From: JAKBCQ01 sp021807585
GTDB lineage: Bacteria > Planctomycetota > Planctomycetia > Isosphaerales > Isosphaeraceae
Direction of reading: 5' to 3'
Assembly: GCA_027325115.1 (NCBI GenBank)
Contig: DAHWFG010000241.1
Location: 1 to 9,432 of the forward strand
Length of the DNA: 9,432 nucleotides
The position numbers and the translations under genes were made by a program. Numbering within the stretch: the first letter of the stretch is position 1; every line of letters starts with the position of its first letter. The notes below the pieces were generated by a model. That model did no database searches. It had not been told where the DNA came from and worked only from the letters and a program-made list of their open reading frames with translations. Positions 1 through 7,060 of this stretch are shown one piece after another.

Positions 1-17
1 CCCAATATCCAACCCTC

Positions 18-182
18 ATGACAGAAAAACCGCTGCGGATTGACTCACATCTAAGGGTTTGGCGCGGATTCACCAAGATTCCAATCGCATTACGGAACGT
101 CATATCGTGCGCGATCAGCCTACGATTCAAACGATCGTCAAATTCGTGTCGCATCCAGCGCGGTGTCCGGCGAGCACGATGA
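18..182 (+). pseudogene. Possible decayed amidohydrolase N-terminus (54 codons)
   Basis: This short frame begins MTEKPLRIDSHLRVWRG. The stretch RIDSHLxVW closely resembles the first strand of amidohydrolase family 2 proteins (PF04909), which normally read RIDSHLHVW or similar and use the HxH pair to bind metal. Here the second His of that pair is Arg, and the following residues (about 38, rich in Arg and Ser) do not look like the family before a stop at 180-182. Intact members are roughly 270-350 residues long, so this would be only a broken 5' end. Its ATG overlaps a TGA in another frame (ATGA at 18-21), which could be the end of an upstream gene outside the window. No Shine-Dalgarno sequence is visible. 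The frame is also open upstream to the window edge, so the ATG could be internal. The resemblance rests on about nine residues and may be chance. Confidence 0.22.
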
Positions 183-230
183 TCGAATTGAGTCGGTTGC
201 AAAAAGAACGGCGGCAAGGATTACGCAAGA

Positions 231-259
231 TTGATGAAGTGCTCACGTATGAGTATATA
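231..259 (+). promoter_or_regulatory. Candidate sigma70-type promoter for the kinase gene
   Basis: TTGATG at 231-236 and TATATA at 254-259 are separated by 17 bases. Each matches four of six positions of the -35 (TTGACA) and -10 (TATAAT) consensus. The boxes lie in a locally AT-rich patch about 260 bases before the chosen kinase start, so the leader would be long. Planctomycete promoters are poorly characterised, so this is a pattern match only. Confidence 0.28.
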
Positions 260-503
260 GATACACGTGGGCGAAGCGCATGCTCGCCGCTTTCATGAAT
301 CCCCGGCCGTCCGATATTAAATGTCGAGTTGTAACGTATTTCGACGAAGTCGCCGGTCGAACTTGCTTGCGAGCGATTTCAGCGACGTTGCTTGACCCGA
401 AGTCGTCCGGCGTTCTACGATTCCGAGGTAAAGATCGCGTCAACGTCGAATCCAAGCCGATCGTCGGCCGAGCCTGCGAACGCGATCGCATATCGATCGA
501 AGC

Positions 504-510
504 GGAGAGG
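504..510 (+). promoter_or_regulatory. Ribosome binding site deciding the kinase start
   Basis: GGAGAGG lies 12 bases before the ATG at 523. This start puts the kinase fold almost at the N-terminus, as in most Pkn kinases. The upstream in-frame ATGs at 280 and 295 have no comparable site. Confidence 0.5.
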
Positions 511-522
511 AATGATTCGGAT

Positions 523-3198
523 ATGATGCTCGCCGCGGGAGAACGGGTCGGTCCGTATGAGATCGTGCGATTGATCGGCGCCGGGGGAATGGGCGAAGTC
601 TTCCGTGCGCGCGATGCTCGAATCGATCGCGACGTCGCGGTGAAAATACTTCCCAGCCGACTCGACGATCGCCCCGATCATCGCGAGCGGTTCGAGTTCG
701 AAGCGCGCGCCGCGGGACGCATGAATCATCCGAATATCATATCCGTGTATGATGTCGGATCACACGAAGGCGCTCCTTATATCGTAACCGAACTACTCGA
801 CGGCACGACTCTCGGAGAGCGGATCCACGGGAAGCAGACCCCCCTCAAAAAGTCGATTGAGTTCGCCACGGCGATCCTCGACGGGCTCGCGGCGGCGCAC
901 GTGAAAGGGATTGTGCACCGCGACCTCAAGCCCGAGAACGTGTTCGTTACGTCCGACGGTCGCGTTAAGATCCTCGATTTCGGCCTGGCGCGGTTAATTG
1001 AGCAAGACGACCGCGAATCGCGAGCCGAATCGGGGCCGCCGATCTCGCGCACCGAATCCACGCTTTCGCATCAAACTCGCGAACGACGGATCGTCGGCAC
1101 GATCGGCTACATGGCGCCCGAGCAGGTGCTGGGTCAGGTAACGGATCATCGAGGCGATATCTTCAGCTTCGGCGTGATTTTTTATGAGATATTGACGGGA
1201 ACACGTGCTTATGATCGCGGCTCGAACGTCGCTACGCTCAACGCGATCGTCGCCGAGCCTCCAGGCGATCCGTTGAAACCGGCGATCAGCGTTCCCGCCG
1301 AAGTTGAACGCATCTTAATGCGATCCTTGGAGAAGAACCCCGGCGATCGATTCCAGTCGGCGAGCGATCTCGCCTTCGCGCTTCGTTCGTATATGGAAAC
1401 GGCGGGGCTTCATTCCAATTCGGGCGGATTCGGCGTTAAGGACGCGGTGCGGACGAGCGGTCGATCGCCGGTTCGCCTGACACGTCGAGCGGCGCTCGTC
1501 GCGGGGGGATCGGGGGTCGCAGCCGCGTGCGCCGCGGGGGGAGTCGGTTTCGGCCTGGGTCGATCGTTCGCTCCTCCTGTTAAACCCTCGTTCGTTCAAA
1601 CGACGTTTCGCCGTGGATATGTGGAGGCGGCTAGATTCTCTCGCGACGGAGCGACGATCGTCTACGCGGCGCGATGGGAAGGGAAAGCAAGTCGCATTTA
1701 TATGACGCGAATCGAGAGCCGAGAATCGCGTGATTTATCGATACCGAACGCCTCTTTATTGGCTCTTTCATCGAAGGGGGATCTTGCGGTCTCGCTTGGG
1801 CATAAGTTGGTTCGGCCGCGGATCTCGAGCGGTATGTTGGCGACGACTTCACTGAGCGGCGGGGCGCCGAAGGCGCGGCTCGAGGGGGTTGAATGGGCCG
1901 ATTGGACGCCCGACGGCGCCGATCTCGCGGTGGTGCGGACGGTCGGCGGAATCGATCGATTGGAGTTCCCGATCGGCACGGAGCGATTCGCGACGGGGGG
2001 GTGGATCAGTCGACCTCGGTTTTCTCCCCGCGGCGATAAGATCGCTTTCATCTCGCATCCCACGCTGGGCGACGATCGGGGCTCGGTGATGATCATCGAC
2101 CTGAAAGCGACGTCGACGGGCGGGGAAGCGACGGCTCCGCGTACGCTCGCAGGGGGTTGGTCGAGCATTCAGGGGCTTACATGGAATTCCAGGGGGAACG
2201 AGATCCTCTTCACCGCAACCGATCAGGGGGCGTCTCGGATGCTTTACGCGGTCGATCTGGAGGGAAATCGTCGCGTGGTTTTCGGCACGTTGACGAGTTC
2301 GCTCGTTCATGACTCGGCGCGCGACGGCAAGGTGTTGATCGCGAGCGAGAACAGTCGTAGCAGGATCATGTTCGGGACTTCGCCGAGCGATCAAGACGAT
2401 GAACGAGAGTTAAGTTGGTTTGATATGTCGATCGCATCGGATATTACTGCGGACGGAACGTCGCTGTTGATCGTCGAGACGGGGCAGGGGGGAGGTCCCG
2501 AATACGCGGTATACTTGCGCGATACCGACGGTTCGCCCGCCGTGAAATTGGGCGAGGGATGGGGAACGTCGATTTCGCCCGATCGGCGATTTGTGCTCAC
2601 GATTCCCCAAAAACCGCCGCGAAAGCCGATGATTCTGCCCGTCGGAGCGGGCGAGCCGAGATCGCTCGATTTTCCCGAGATTGTCGAATACCACTGGGCG
2701 GGTTGGTTTCATGACGGCGAGCGAATATTCACGGTTGCGAATCGCAAAAACGAAGGCGCGCGTATTTACGTTCACTCTTTGAATAAACCGTCCGGGATCA
2801 AGCCGATCTCTCCCGAGGGAACCGGATTTTTGGCGAAAATCTCTCCCGATGATCGATCGATCGCCGCGTCGTCTCCCGATCACCGACTGACGATTTACTC
2901 GACGACGGGGGGAAAGCCTTACGAACCGGCGCGCGTTCCCGCGGGTGCGCTGCCGCTTCAGTGGGGGGCCGATTCGAAAACCCTCTATTATTATTTGATT
3001 GATGAGATCCCGACCCGCGTCTTTTCGATCGACCCCGAGAGCGATCGTGAGCCGAGGCTTGTGATGAAGATCTCGCCGCATGATCCCGCGGGTTTATGGG
3101 GAGTCGGTCCGATCGTTCTCACCCCTGACGCCAAGAAATATGCATATTCGTATTTTCGATCGCTCTCCGATCTCTTTGTGATCGACGGATTCGAATAA
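523..3198 (+). CDS. Membrane Ser/Thr protein kinase with beta-propeller C-terminus
   Basis: An 891-residue Hanks-type kinase. Residues about 10-290 carry every catalytic landmark: the glycine loop IGAGGMGEV (18-26), the ATP-binding Lys41 in VAVKIL, a helix-C Glu near 60, HRDLKPEN with catalytic Asp134 and Asn139, DFG with metal-binding Asp152, and YMAPEQ ending the activation segment at Glu200. It should therefore be active. A Gly/Ala-rich hydrophobic segment follows (about 323-346), preceded by a twin Arg (321-322). This predicts a single-pass anchor with the kinase in the cytoplasm. Residues about 353-891 contain many repeats of the SPDG type (for example near 370, 459, 498, 552, 640, 683, 727, 772, 813, 865), as in TolB/PD40-like beta-propellers, likely a periplasmic sensing or binding module. 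ATG at 523 was chosen over 280 because of GGAGAGG at 504-510. The substrate is unknown. Planctomycetes and Acidobacteria have many kinases of this architecture. Confidence 0.93.
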   Translation: MMLAAGERVGPYEIVRLIGAGGMGEVFRARDARIDRDVAVKILPSRLDDRPDHRERFEFEARAAGRMNHPNIISVYDVGSHEGAPYIVTELLDGTTLGERIHGKQTPLKKSIEFATAILDGLAAAHVKGIVHRDLKPENVFVTSDGRVKILDFGLARLIEQDDRESRAESGPPISRTESTLSHQTRERRIVGTIGYMAPEQVLGQVTDHRGDIFSFGVIFYEILTGTRAYDRGSNVATLNAIVAEPPGDPLKPAISVPAEVERILMRSLEKNPGDRFQSASDLAFALRSYMETAGLHSNSGGFGVKDAVRTSGRSPVRLTRRAALVAGGSGVAAACAAGGVGFGLGRSFAPPVKPSFVQTTFRRGYVEAARFSRDGATIVYAARWEGKASRIYMTRIESRESRDLSIPNASLLALSSKGDLAVSLGHKLVRPRISSGMLATTSLSGGAPKARLEGVEWADWTPDGADLAVVRTVGGIDRLEFPIGTERFATGGWISRPRFSPRGDKIAFISHPTLGDDRGSVMIIDLKATSTGGEATAPRTLAGGWSSIQGLTWNSRGNEILFTATDQGASRMLYAVDLEGNRRVVFGTLTSSLVHDSARDGKVLIASENSRSRIMFGTSPSDQDDERELSWFDMSIASDITADGTSLLIVETGQGGGPEYAVYLRDTDGSPAVKLGEGWGTSISPDRRFVLTIPQKPPRKPMILPVGAGEPRSLDFPEIVEYHWAGWFHDGERIFTVANRKNEGARIYVHSLNKPSGIKPISPEGTGFLAKISPDDRSIAASSPDHRLTIYSTTGGKPYEPARVPAGALPLQWGADSKTLYYYLIDEIPTRVFSIDPESDREPRLVMKISPHDPAGLWGVGPIVLTPDAKKYAYSYFRSLSDLFVIDGFE

Positions 3199-3300
3199 TT
3201 TCCGTTCTTTGATTGCGTCATCTGATCGCGGCTCGGCGTGCGGTCTGACTCGCAAGCGATCGTCCGGAAAGACCACAACGGTCGGCGCATTCGAATAATT
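3189..3300. repeat. Two 12-bp direct repeats spaced exactly 100 bp
   Basis: ATTCGAATAATT occurs at 3189-3200, overlapping the kinase stop codon, and again at 3289-3300 in the gap before the lipase-like gene. The core TTCGAA is a palindrome. Identity ends at the 12 bases on both sides. It could be a paired protein-binding site or chance; no hairpin or recombinase links it to mobility. Confidence 0.4.
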
Positions 3301-3324
3301 CCTCCCAAACCACGCGGTCCCCCG

Positions 3325-3352
3325 TTGTTTGCCAAATTACGCGTGCTAAACT
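3325..3352 (+). promoter_or_regulatory. Weak candidate promoter for the lipase-like gene
   Basis: TTGTTT at 3325-3330 and TAAACT at 3347-3352 are separated by 16 bases. Each matches about four of six consensus positions. The position, about 65 bases before the start codon, is sensible, and the 217-bp gap after the kinase makes a separate promoter likely. The match itself is weak. Confidence 0.22.
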
Positions 3353-3400
3353 CTCGGAGAACGCAATCACTTAAGTCGATTTTCAATCGCATTGTCAACC

Positions 3401-3405
3401 GGGAG
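3401..3405 (+). promoter_or_regulatory. Ribosome binding site deciding the lipase-like start
   Basis: GGGAG lies 10 bases before the ATG at 3416. The only upstream in-frame alternative is a TTG at 3392, which has no such site. Confidence 0.5.
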
Positions 3406-3415
3406 CGGCGCGCCG

Positions 3416-5059
3416 ATGTTACGCACGATGACGCGTGTTGGATTGGGATCGGGTCGGGTTCGCAAAATTCGCGGTCAATCGCGGTTGATACTGGATTTCG
3501 ACCGGCTGGAAGAGCGTGTGGTGATGGCGGGGATCGTCATCCCGCCTCCCTTGTCGAGCATCTCGATGGTGTCGGCGACGACGGTCGATTCCATGAGCGT
3601 CACGTATACGTATCAGGTCCAGAACGCTCCCGATTCTGGACCGCTCGAGATCGGCGTGTATCGCTCGCCGGCCCCTCAATTCAATCCCGCGCAGGATCAG
3701 TTGATCGGTACGCAAACGCTTACGGGAAATGAGCTTACAGTCGGTTCGCACACGGTTCAGGATCCGATCACGGGGGGAATATCGATCGATCCCGCGGCGA
3801 AATATGTGCTTGTCGTCGCCGCTCCGACTGCTCAGCCCGTTCCTTCGAGCAGTGTCGCCGAGTTCCGTACATATGTCGTCGGCGCGGTGACGCACGGGCT
3901 CGAGCTTTCGCTTGAGTCGCCCACCTGGATTTATCAGATGGCCGACGCGCTCGTGACTCAAGATCATTACGACGCGGCGATCCCGTTCGATTGGGCGCTG
4001 TATAGCTCGCTGCCTGTCGAGGGCTCGACGCAAGTCGCCGGCGCGCTGATGGCCGCCAAAGTCGCGACGATGATCGAAAACCTTAATCCGCCTCCCGGTC
4101 CGAACGACGTCGTCGATTTGCAACTGATCGGCCACAGCCGAGGGGGTGTCGTCATTAGCCAGGCGGGGCTTGATTTGCAGATCCTTGAAAACAACGGTTT
4201 GCTTCCCCAACTCAAAGCGGGTTTTCTCGAGATGACGTTCCTCGACCCGCACCCGGCGAACAACAACACGCCGATGAACTGGTACAGCGCGAGCCCGGGG
4301 ATCCTCGGCCAAGCGGTTACAAGCATTTACACATTTGTTCAAAGTAGAATGCAAGATCCACAGGCGGTCGTTCCGACGAACGCGAACCAGGTTGAGGTGT
4401 TTTATCAACATACAAGTTATCAGAACGCGGCGACTTGGCAGGAACGGATTTTCAATATTTGGGGTCAGATTCCCGTGGCGGGTCGGCCGACAGGGTCGCC
4501 CGTGGAATATTATGATGTGACGAACCTTCCCGGCGGCAACGGCCACGGCGAGGTTCCAACATGGTACATGACGAACATCATTCCCACGCTCGGCGGCTCG
4601 CATACGGTGGTATCGAACGGATCGGCTTCTCCCAATATCAATTTGCCGGGCACGACGAATCCGTCGATCCCGCAATCGACTCAACCGACCGTGGGGGCGC
4701 CGATCGGCGGTATGAATCCTCGGCCGGCACTGCGTGCCGAATTCGCCGCGCTTTATCCCACGTATGTGTATCGGCCTCGGGTCGCGATTTCGCTGTTGCG
4801 TCAAACCGAGCGGATCACGCTCGGCTTTGCGCGAGGTCGCGACCGGCTTGCAATCGTCGAGACGGCGCGACTGGGGCGATTCCTCAACGAGCAGTCGGGT
4901 CGAACGATTTCGCCGGTGATCACCGAGGCGATCGGCTCGTTCGGTCAGATCGTGTCGAATCCGAACTTTGCTCGTGCGCTCGAGGGATCGCTTCCTTTGG
5001 GAACGCCGAGCGCCCCGACGATTTTGGCGGGGATCGAACAGCAAAACAAGCCGAAATGA
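3416..5059 (+). CDS. Secreted lipase-like alpha/beta-hydrolase with planctomycete export motif
   Basis: A 547-residue protein. Near the N-terminus, LILDFDRLEERVVMAG (24-39) matches the motif of planctomycete extracellular proteins (Planc_extracel-like), which takes the place of a classical signal peptide. Residues about 45-145 look like a beta-sandwich of CARDB or Ig type, rich in Thr, Val and Pro. The hydrolase domain (about 150-395) has the nucleophile elbow GHSRGG with Ser241. Asp277 in FLDPHP and His377 in NGHGEV are good candidates for the rest of the triad, in the right order. A Ser/Thr/Pro-rich linker (about 400-440) leads to a C-terminal part of about 105 residues that I do not recognise; no dockerin is visible. 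The likely role is ester or lipid hydrolysis outside the cell; the substrate cannot be told. The gene stands alone: 217 bp after the kinase and 477 bp before the next gene. Confidence 0.8.
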   Translation: MLRTMTRVGLGSGRVRKIRGQSRLILDFDRLEERVVMAGIVIPPPLSSISMVSATTVDSMSVTYTYQVQNAPDSGPLEIGVYRSPAPQFNPAQDQLIGTQTLTGNELTVGSHTVQDPITGGISIDPAAKYVLVVAAPTAQPVPSSSVAEFRTYVVGAVTHGLELSLESPTWIYQMADALVTQDHYDAAIPFDWALYSSLPVEGSTQVAGALMAAKVATMIENLNPPPGPNDVVDLQLIGHSRGGVVISQAGLDLQILENNGLLPQLKAGFLEMTFLDPHPANNNTPMNWYSASPGILGQAVTSIYTFVQSRMQDPQAVVPTNANQVEVFYQHTSYQNAATWQERIFNIWGQIPVAGRPTGSPVEYYDVTNLPGGNGHGEVPTWYMTNIIPTLGGSHTVVSNGSASPNINLPGTTNPSIPQSTQPTVGAPIGGMNPRPALRAEFAALYPTYVYRPRVAISLLRQTERITLGFARGRDRLAIVETARLGRFLNEQSGRTISPVITEAIGSFGQIVSNPNFARALEGSLPLGTPSAPTILAGIEQQNKPK

Positions 5060-5165
5060 ATCGATATGATCAGACGTTAAGGAGCGGTCTGGAATCGACT
5101 TCTCATGCTTGAGGTCGACCCGAAGGAACGAGAGTCGACTTCGGCGTTTCACTCGACGATATCGC
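5060..5165. other. Gap 3' of the lipase-like gene, first part
   Basis: No gene is visible. The only structure is a weak hairpin (CCGAAG at 5120-5125 with CTTCGG at 5139-5144) without a T tract, so I cannot point to a terminator for the lipase-like gene. Confidence 0.4.
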
Positions 5166-5190
5166 TTACAATTATATGACATAATTGTAA
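5166..5190. promoter_or_regulatory. AT-rich perfect inverted repeat, probable operator
   Basis: TTACAATTAT (5166-5175) and ATAATTGTAA (5181-5190) are exact reverse complements around a 5-base spacer, a 10-bp-arm dyad. It sits in an AT-rich island of about 60 bases in otherwise GC-rich DNA. Its right arm overlaps the -35 box of the candidate promoter at 5185-5214, which is where a repressor would bind. The TTACAAT/ATTGTAA ends recall operators of winged-helix regulators (BlaI/MecI or Fur/PerR type), but the match is too loose to name one. As RNA the stem would be weak, so a terminator is less likely. Confidence 0.6.
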
Positions 5191-5214
5191 TCATGAATTT
5201 TTGATGGATAAAAT
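5185..5214 (+). promoter_or_regulatory. Candidate promoter for the transglutaminase operon
   Basis: TTGTAA at 5185-5190 (four of six to TTGACA) and TAAAAT at 5209-5214 (five of six to TATAAT) are separated by 18 bases. The -35 box lies inside the right arm of the inverted repeat. Transcription would give a leader of roughly 320 bases before the ATG at 5537. Confidence 0.4.
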
Positions 5215-5536
5215 ATATGTCAAGTCGGTCGCGTCGTCATTGAGTTTATAGCGATTGCAATCGGATCGATCGAGCGGGTTGTGTCGGTCGTTCCGAAGAT
5301 AAGCAGGGTGCGGCGTGCGAGTGTCGGTTCGGGCTCGCGATACTCTCGGCTTGAAGCCGAAGTTGAAACGCACGGATCTCGATTTTGAGCGTCGATCGAG
5401 ACCGTGTTCGCGTTCCTTGAGTTCCGCCGCTTGCGAAAGCGCGGAGCGCGGGATACGCTCGGAGGACGAAATCGCGCCGGATCGCCGCGTCGCTTTCGTC
5501 GTTTCGCCCTTGAAATCCGCGTCGCGGAGAATCGCG
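5215..5536 (+). other. Long leader before the transglutaminase gene
   Basis: GC content returns to the genome level. The reading frame of the next gene is open back to a GTG at 5315, but the 74 codons there are rich in Arg and Ser, have no ribosome binding site, and precede a clear signal peptide, so I take them as untranslated. A small hairpin is present: TCGGCTT (5346-5352) and AAGCCGA (5354-5360). No known riboswitch fold is recognised. Confidence 0.4.
5526..5530 (+). promoter_or_regulatory. Ribosome binding site deciding the transglutaminase start
   Basis: GGAGA ends 6 bases before the ATG at 5537. A second ATG follows directly at 5540. The choice is confirmed by the signal peptide that starts here. 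Confidence 0.6.
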
Positions 5537-6994
5537 ATGATGCCGAACAATCGAATTCCGACGGTCGTCTTTCTAGGCATGCTTTTCTATTCAAGCGTTC
5601 TCTTCGCCGCGGCCGAGGAGATCGGCAACGGTAAGATTCGAGTCGTCGACGCCAAGCAGGGGATCGTGACGATCCGACTGACGTCGACCGATTCCGATCT
5701 GTCGCTCGGCGTCGACGCCAAATCGGCCTTTTACCTGAACGGCAAGAGCGTGAAGCTTGGCGAGTTGGCGGCCGGCCAGAAGGCGACGGTTTTTTATAAG
5801 AGCGGGACGAAGACGATCGCGCGATTGCGTGCGTTCGACGATCCCGTTGCGAAGGAAGCCGCCAAGAAATATGTCGCCAAGAAGCCGACCGCGGGCGAGC
5901 TTTCGAAGTCGGCGGTGATGGACAAGAAGCCGGCGGGAGAGAAGAAAACCGCGGGCAAATCGGTTGCGGCGAATCACGACGCGAGCCTCAATGCGCGATA
6001 TCGGCTGGAGATTAAACCGAAGTCACGAGTTCATGCGATCTTGACATATGAGTTGAAGATGCCGGGAGTGAACGCGACCGATTGGGTTGCGTGCGCTCCC
6101 GTCCTTCCCGATCTCCCTTCGCAGCGTAAGGTTCAATCGACGATGTCTCCCGCGGCCAAGCAAGTGCGTGAGAAAAGTCCGCTCAAGCGTCTTGTTTTGC
6201 AGGCGCAGATTCCGGTGCGAACGCCTTCCGAGCGAACCTCGGTTCCGATCAAGGTCGAGTTCGACGCGACTTTGTACTCGCGGAGTCTCGTCGAGGTCGA
6301 TTCGGCTGATCAGGGAGCGGGCGAGAACGAGAACCTCGCCGATTTGACCGATCACGAGCGGTCGTTGGCGACTTCGCGAACGCCCCGGATCGACACCAAA
6401 TCGGCGGCGCTCGCGTCTTGGATGGATAAAAACGACCTCGCCAAAAAAGCGGGGGAGGGAGAGATCGATCACGCGCGGCGCGTGTTCGTTTCAATCGTTC
6501 GCAATTATCAGTATGAATATAATAGTCAGATGGATTGGCGGATTGAGCCGATCTGTTCGAAGGCGAAGTCGGATTGCGGCGGTCTTTCGATGGCGTTTGT
6601 CGCGGCGTTGCGGCGTGAGGGAACCCCGGCGCGTTTGATCGTCGGTCGGTGGGCGAAATCGGCGAACACCAAAGAAATGGTGGGCGACGTTCCGTATTAT
6701 CAATCGCACGTGAAAGCCGAGTTTTTCGCGGTCGGTGTGGGCTGGATTCCGGTCGATTGCGCCTCGGGAGTGTTGTACGACAAGAAGAACGACGGCGTGA
6801 ACTTTTTTGGTAAGGATCGGGGCGATTTTATTGTGTTTCATATCGATCCCGAACTCGATGTCGATTCGATTTATTTCGGCCGGCAGCCGGTGATTTGGCT
6901 CAACGGCGGCCCCGCGGTTTGGGTCGTGGGGGGCGGATCGCCCGATTCGCCGTCGGTCGTCGAGGACTGGAAGGTTGAAAAAAGCGATCCCTGA
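5537..6994 (+). CDS. Exported transglutaminase-like protein
   Basis: A 485-residue protein. Residues 1-26 form a typical signal peptide: a short polar start, the hydrophobic core VVFLGMLFYSSVLF and AAA before EE. Residues about 31-100 are a small beta-rich domain with the pattern 'xLNGKxxKLxELxxGxKATVxY', like DUF5666-type domains seen in exported proteins. A Lys/Ala-rich linker (about 101-153) follows. The rest is a transglutaminase-like (cysteine peptidase fold) unit: beta-rich N-terminal part, then the core with Cys347 in SDCGGLS, His391 in SHVKAEF and Asp407 in WIPVDCASG, the expected Cys-His-Asp triad in the expected order. The family includes protein crosslinkers and proteases or peptidases; which applies here cannot be told. 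It is probably periplasmic or envelope-bound. It is the first gene of a likely operon, 66 bp before the next start. The 5537 start is supported by GGAGA and the signal peptide; a GTG at 5315 would bury the signal sequence. Confidence 0.88.
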   Translation: MMPNNRIPTVVFLGMLFYSSVLFAAAEEIGNGKIRVVDAKQGIVTIRLTSTDSDLSLGVDAKSAFYLNGKSVKLGELAAGQKATVFYKSGTKTIARLRAFDDPVAKEAAKKYVAKKPTAGELSKSAVMDKKPAGEKKTAGKSVAANHDASLNARYRLEIKPKSRVHAILTYELKMPGVNATDWVACAPVLPDLPSQRKVQSTMSPAAKQVREKSPLKRLVLQAQIPVRTPSERTSVPIKVEFDATLYSRSLVEVDSADQGAGENENLADLTDHERSLATSRTPRIDTKSAALASWMDKNDLAKKAGEGEIDHARRVFVSIVRNYQYEYNSQMDWRIEPICSKAKSDCGGLSMAFVAALRREGTPARLIVGRWAKSANTKEMVGDVPYYQSHVKAEFFAVGVGWIPVDCASGVLYDKKNDGVNFFGKDRGDFIVFHIDPELDVDSIYFGRQPVIWLNGGPAVWVVGGGSPDSPSVVEDWKVEKSDP

Positions 6995-6997
6995 TCG

Positions 6998-7012
6998 CGC
7001 GGCGACGCCGCG
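6998..7012 (+). other. GC hairpin directly after the transglutaminase stop
   Basis: CGCGGC (6998-7003) pairs perfectly with GCCGCG (7007-7012) around a 3-base loop, three bases after the stop codon. It has no T tract, so it is not a typical intrinsic terminator. It may protect the 3' end of the upstream message or lower expression of the next gene, which begins 48 bases later. Confidence 0.45.
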
Positions 7013-7050
7013 ACGAGAACCGAAGACGTTTCGACCCGATTGACACCAAT

Positions 7051-7054
7051 GAGG
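7051..7054 (+). promoter_or_regulatory. Ribosome binding site deciding the fusion protein start
   Basis: GAGG ends 6 bases before the ATG at 7061. An in-frame ATG at 7049 overlaps this site and a TTG at 7040 has none, so 7061 is preferred; it also gives a compact signal peptide. Confidence 0.5.
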
Positions 7055-7060
7055 TTTCAC

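Larger units (their letters stand above)
183..522. other. Region without a convincing gene, kinase leader
   Basis: No gene is supported here. The frame of the downstream kinase stays open back to an ATG at 280, giving up to 81 extra codons. That ATG has no ribosome binding site, and the extra residues are not similar to any kinase N-terminus I recognise. A second open frame (59-298) starts at a TTG without usable ribosome binding site and its product is unrecognised. The stretch around 240-265 is AT-richer than its surroundings and holds the best promoter candidate. Confidence 0.5.

Noticed and set aside
241..266. Imperfect dyad CACGTAT/ATACACGTG near the kinase promoter candidate
   Set aside because: The right arm needs a two-base insertion to pair, so it is not a convincing operator.
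59..298. A 79-codon frame starting at TTG
   Set aside because: The TTG has no correctly spaced ribosome binding site and the product resembles no family I know.
280..522. An N-terminal extension of 81 residues on the kinase
   Set aside because: No ribosome binding site precedes the ATG at 280, the residues match nothing recognised, and 523 has GGAGAGG upstream and gives the usual kinase N-terminus.
2410..3081. Long minus-strand frames opposite the kinase propeller and, similarly, opposite the fusion gene (7670-8437)
   Set aside because: Low-complexity basic products without family motifs; they mirror the codon bias of the true genes.
5120..5144. Terminator for the lipase-like gene (CCGAAG and CTTCGG arms)
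   Set aside because: The stem is only 6 bp with a 13-base loop and no T tract.
3419..5194. A 591-codon open frame on the minus strand opposite the lipase-like gene
   Set aside because: Its product is Arg-rich with no recognisable domain, and the plus strand carries a motif-supported hydrolase. GC-rich codon use leaves the opposite frame free of stops.
5315..5536. An N-terminal extension of 74 residues on the transglutaminase-like protein from a GTG
   Set aside because: It would place the signal peptide inside the protein. The ATG at 5537 has a well-spaced GGAGA.
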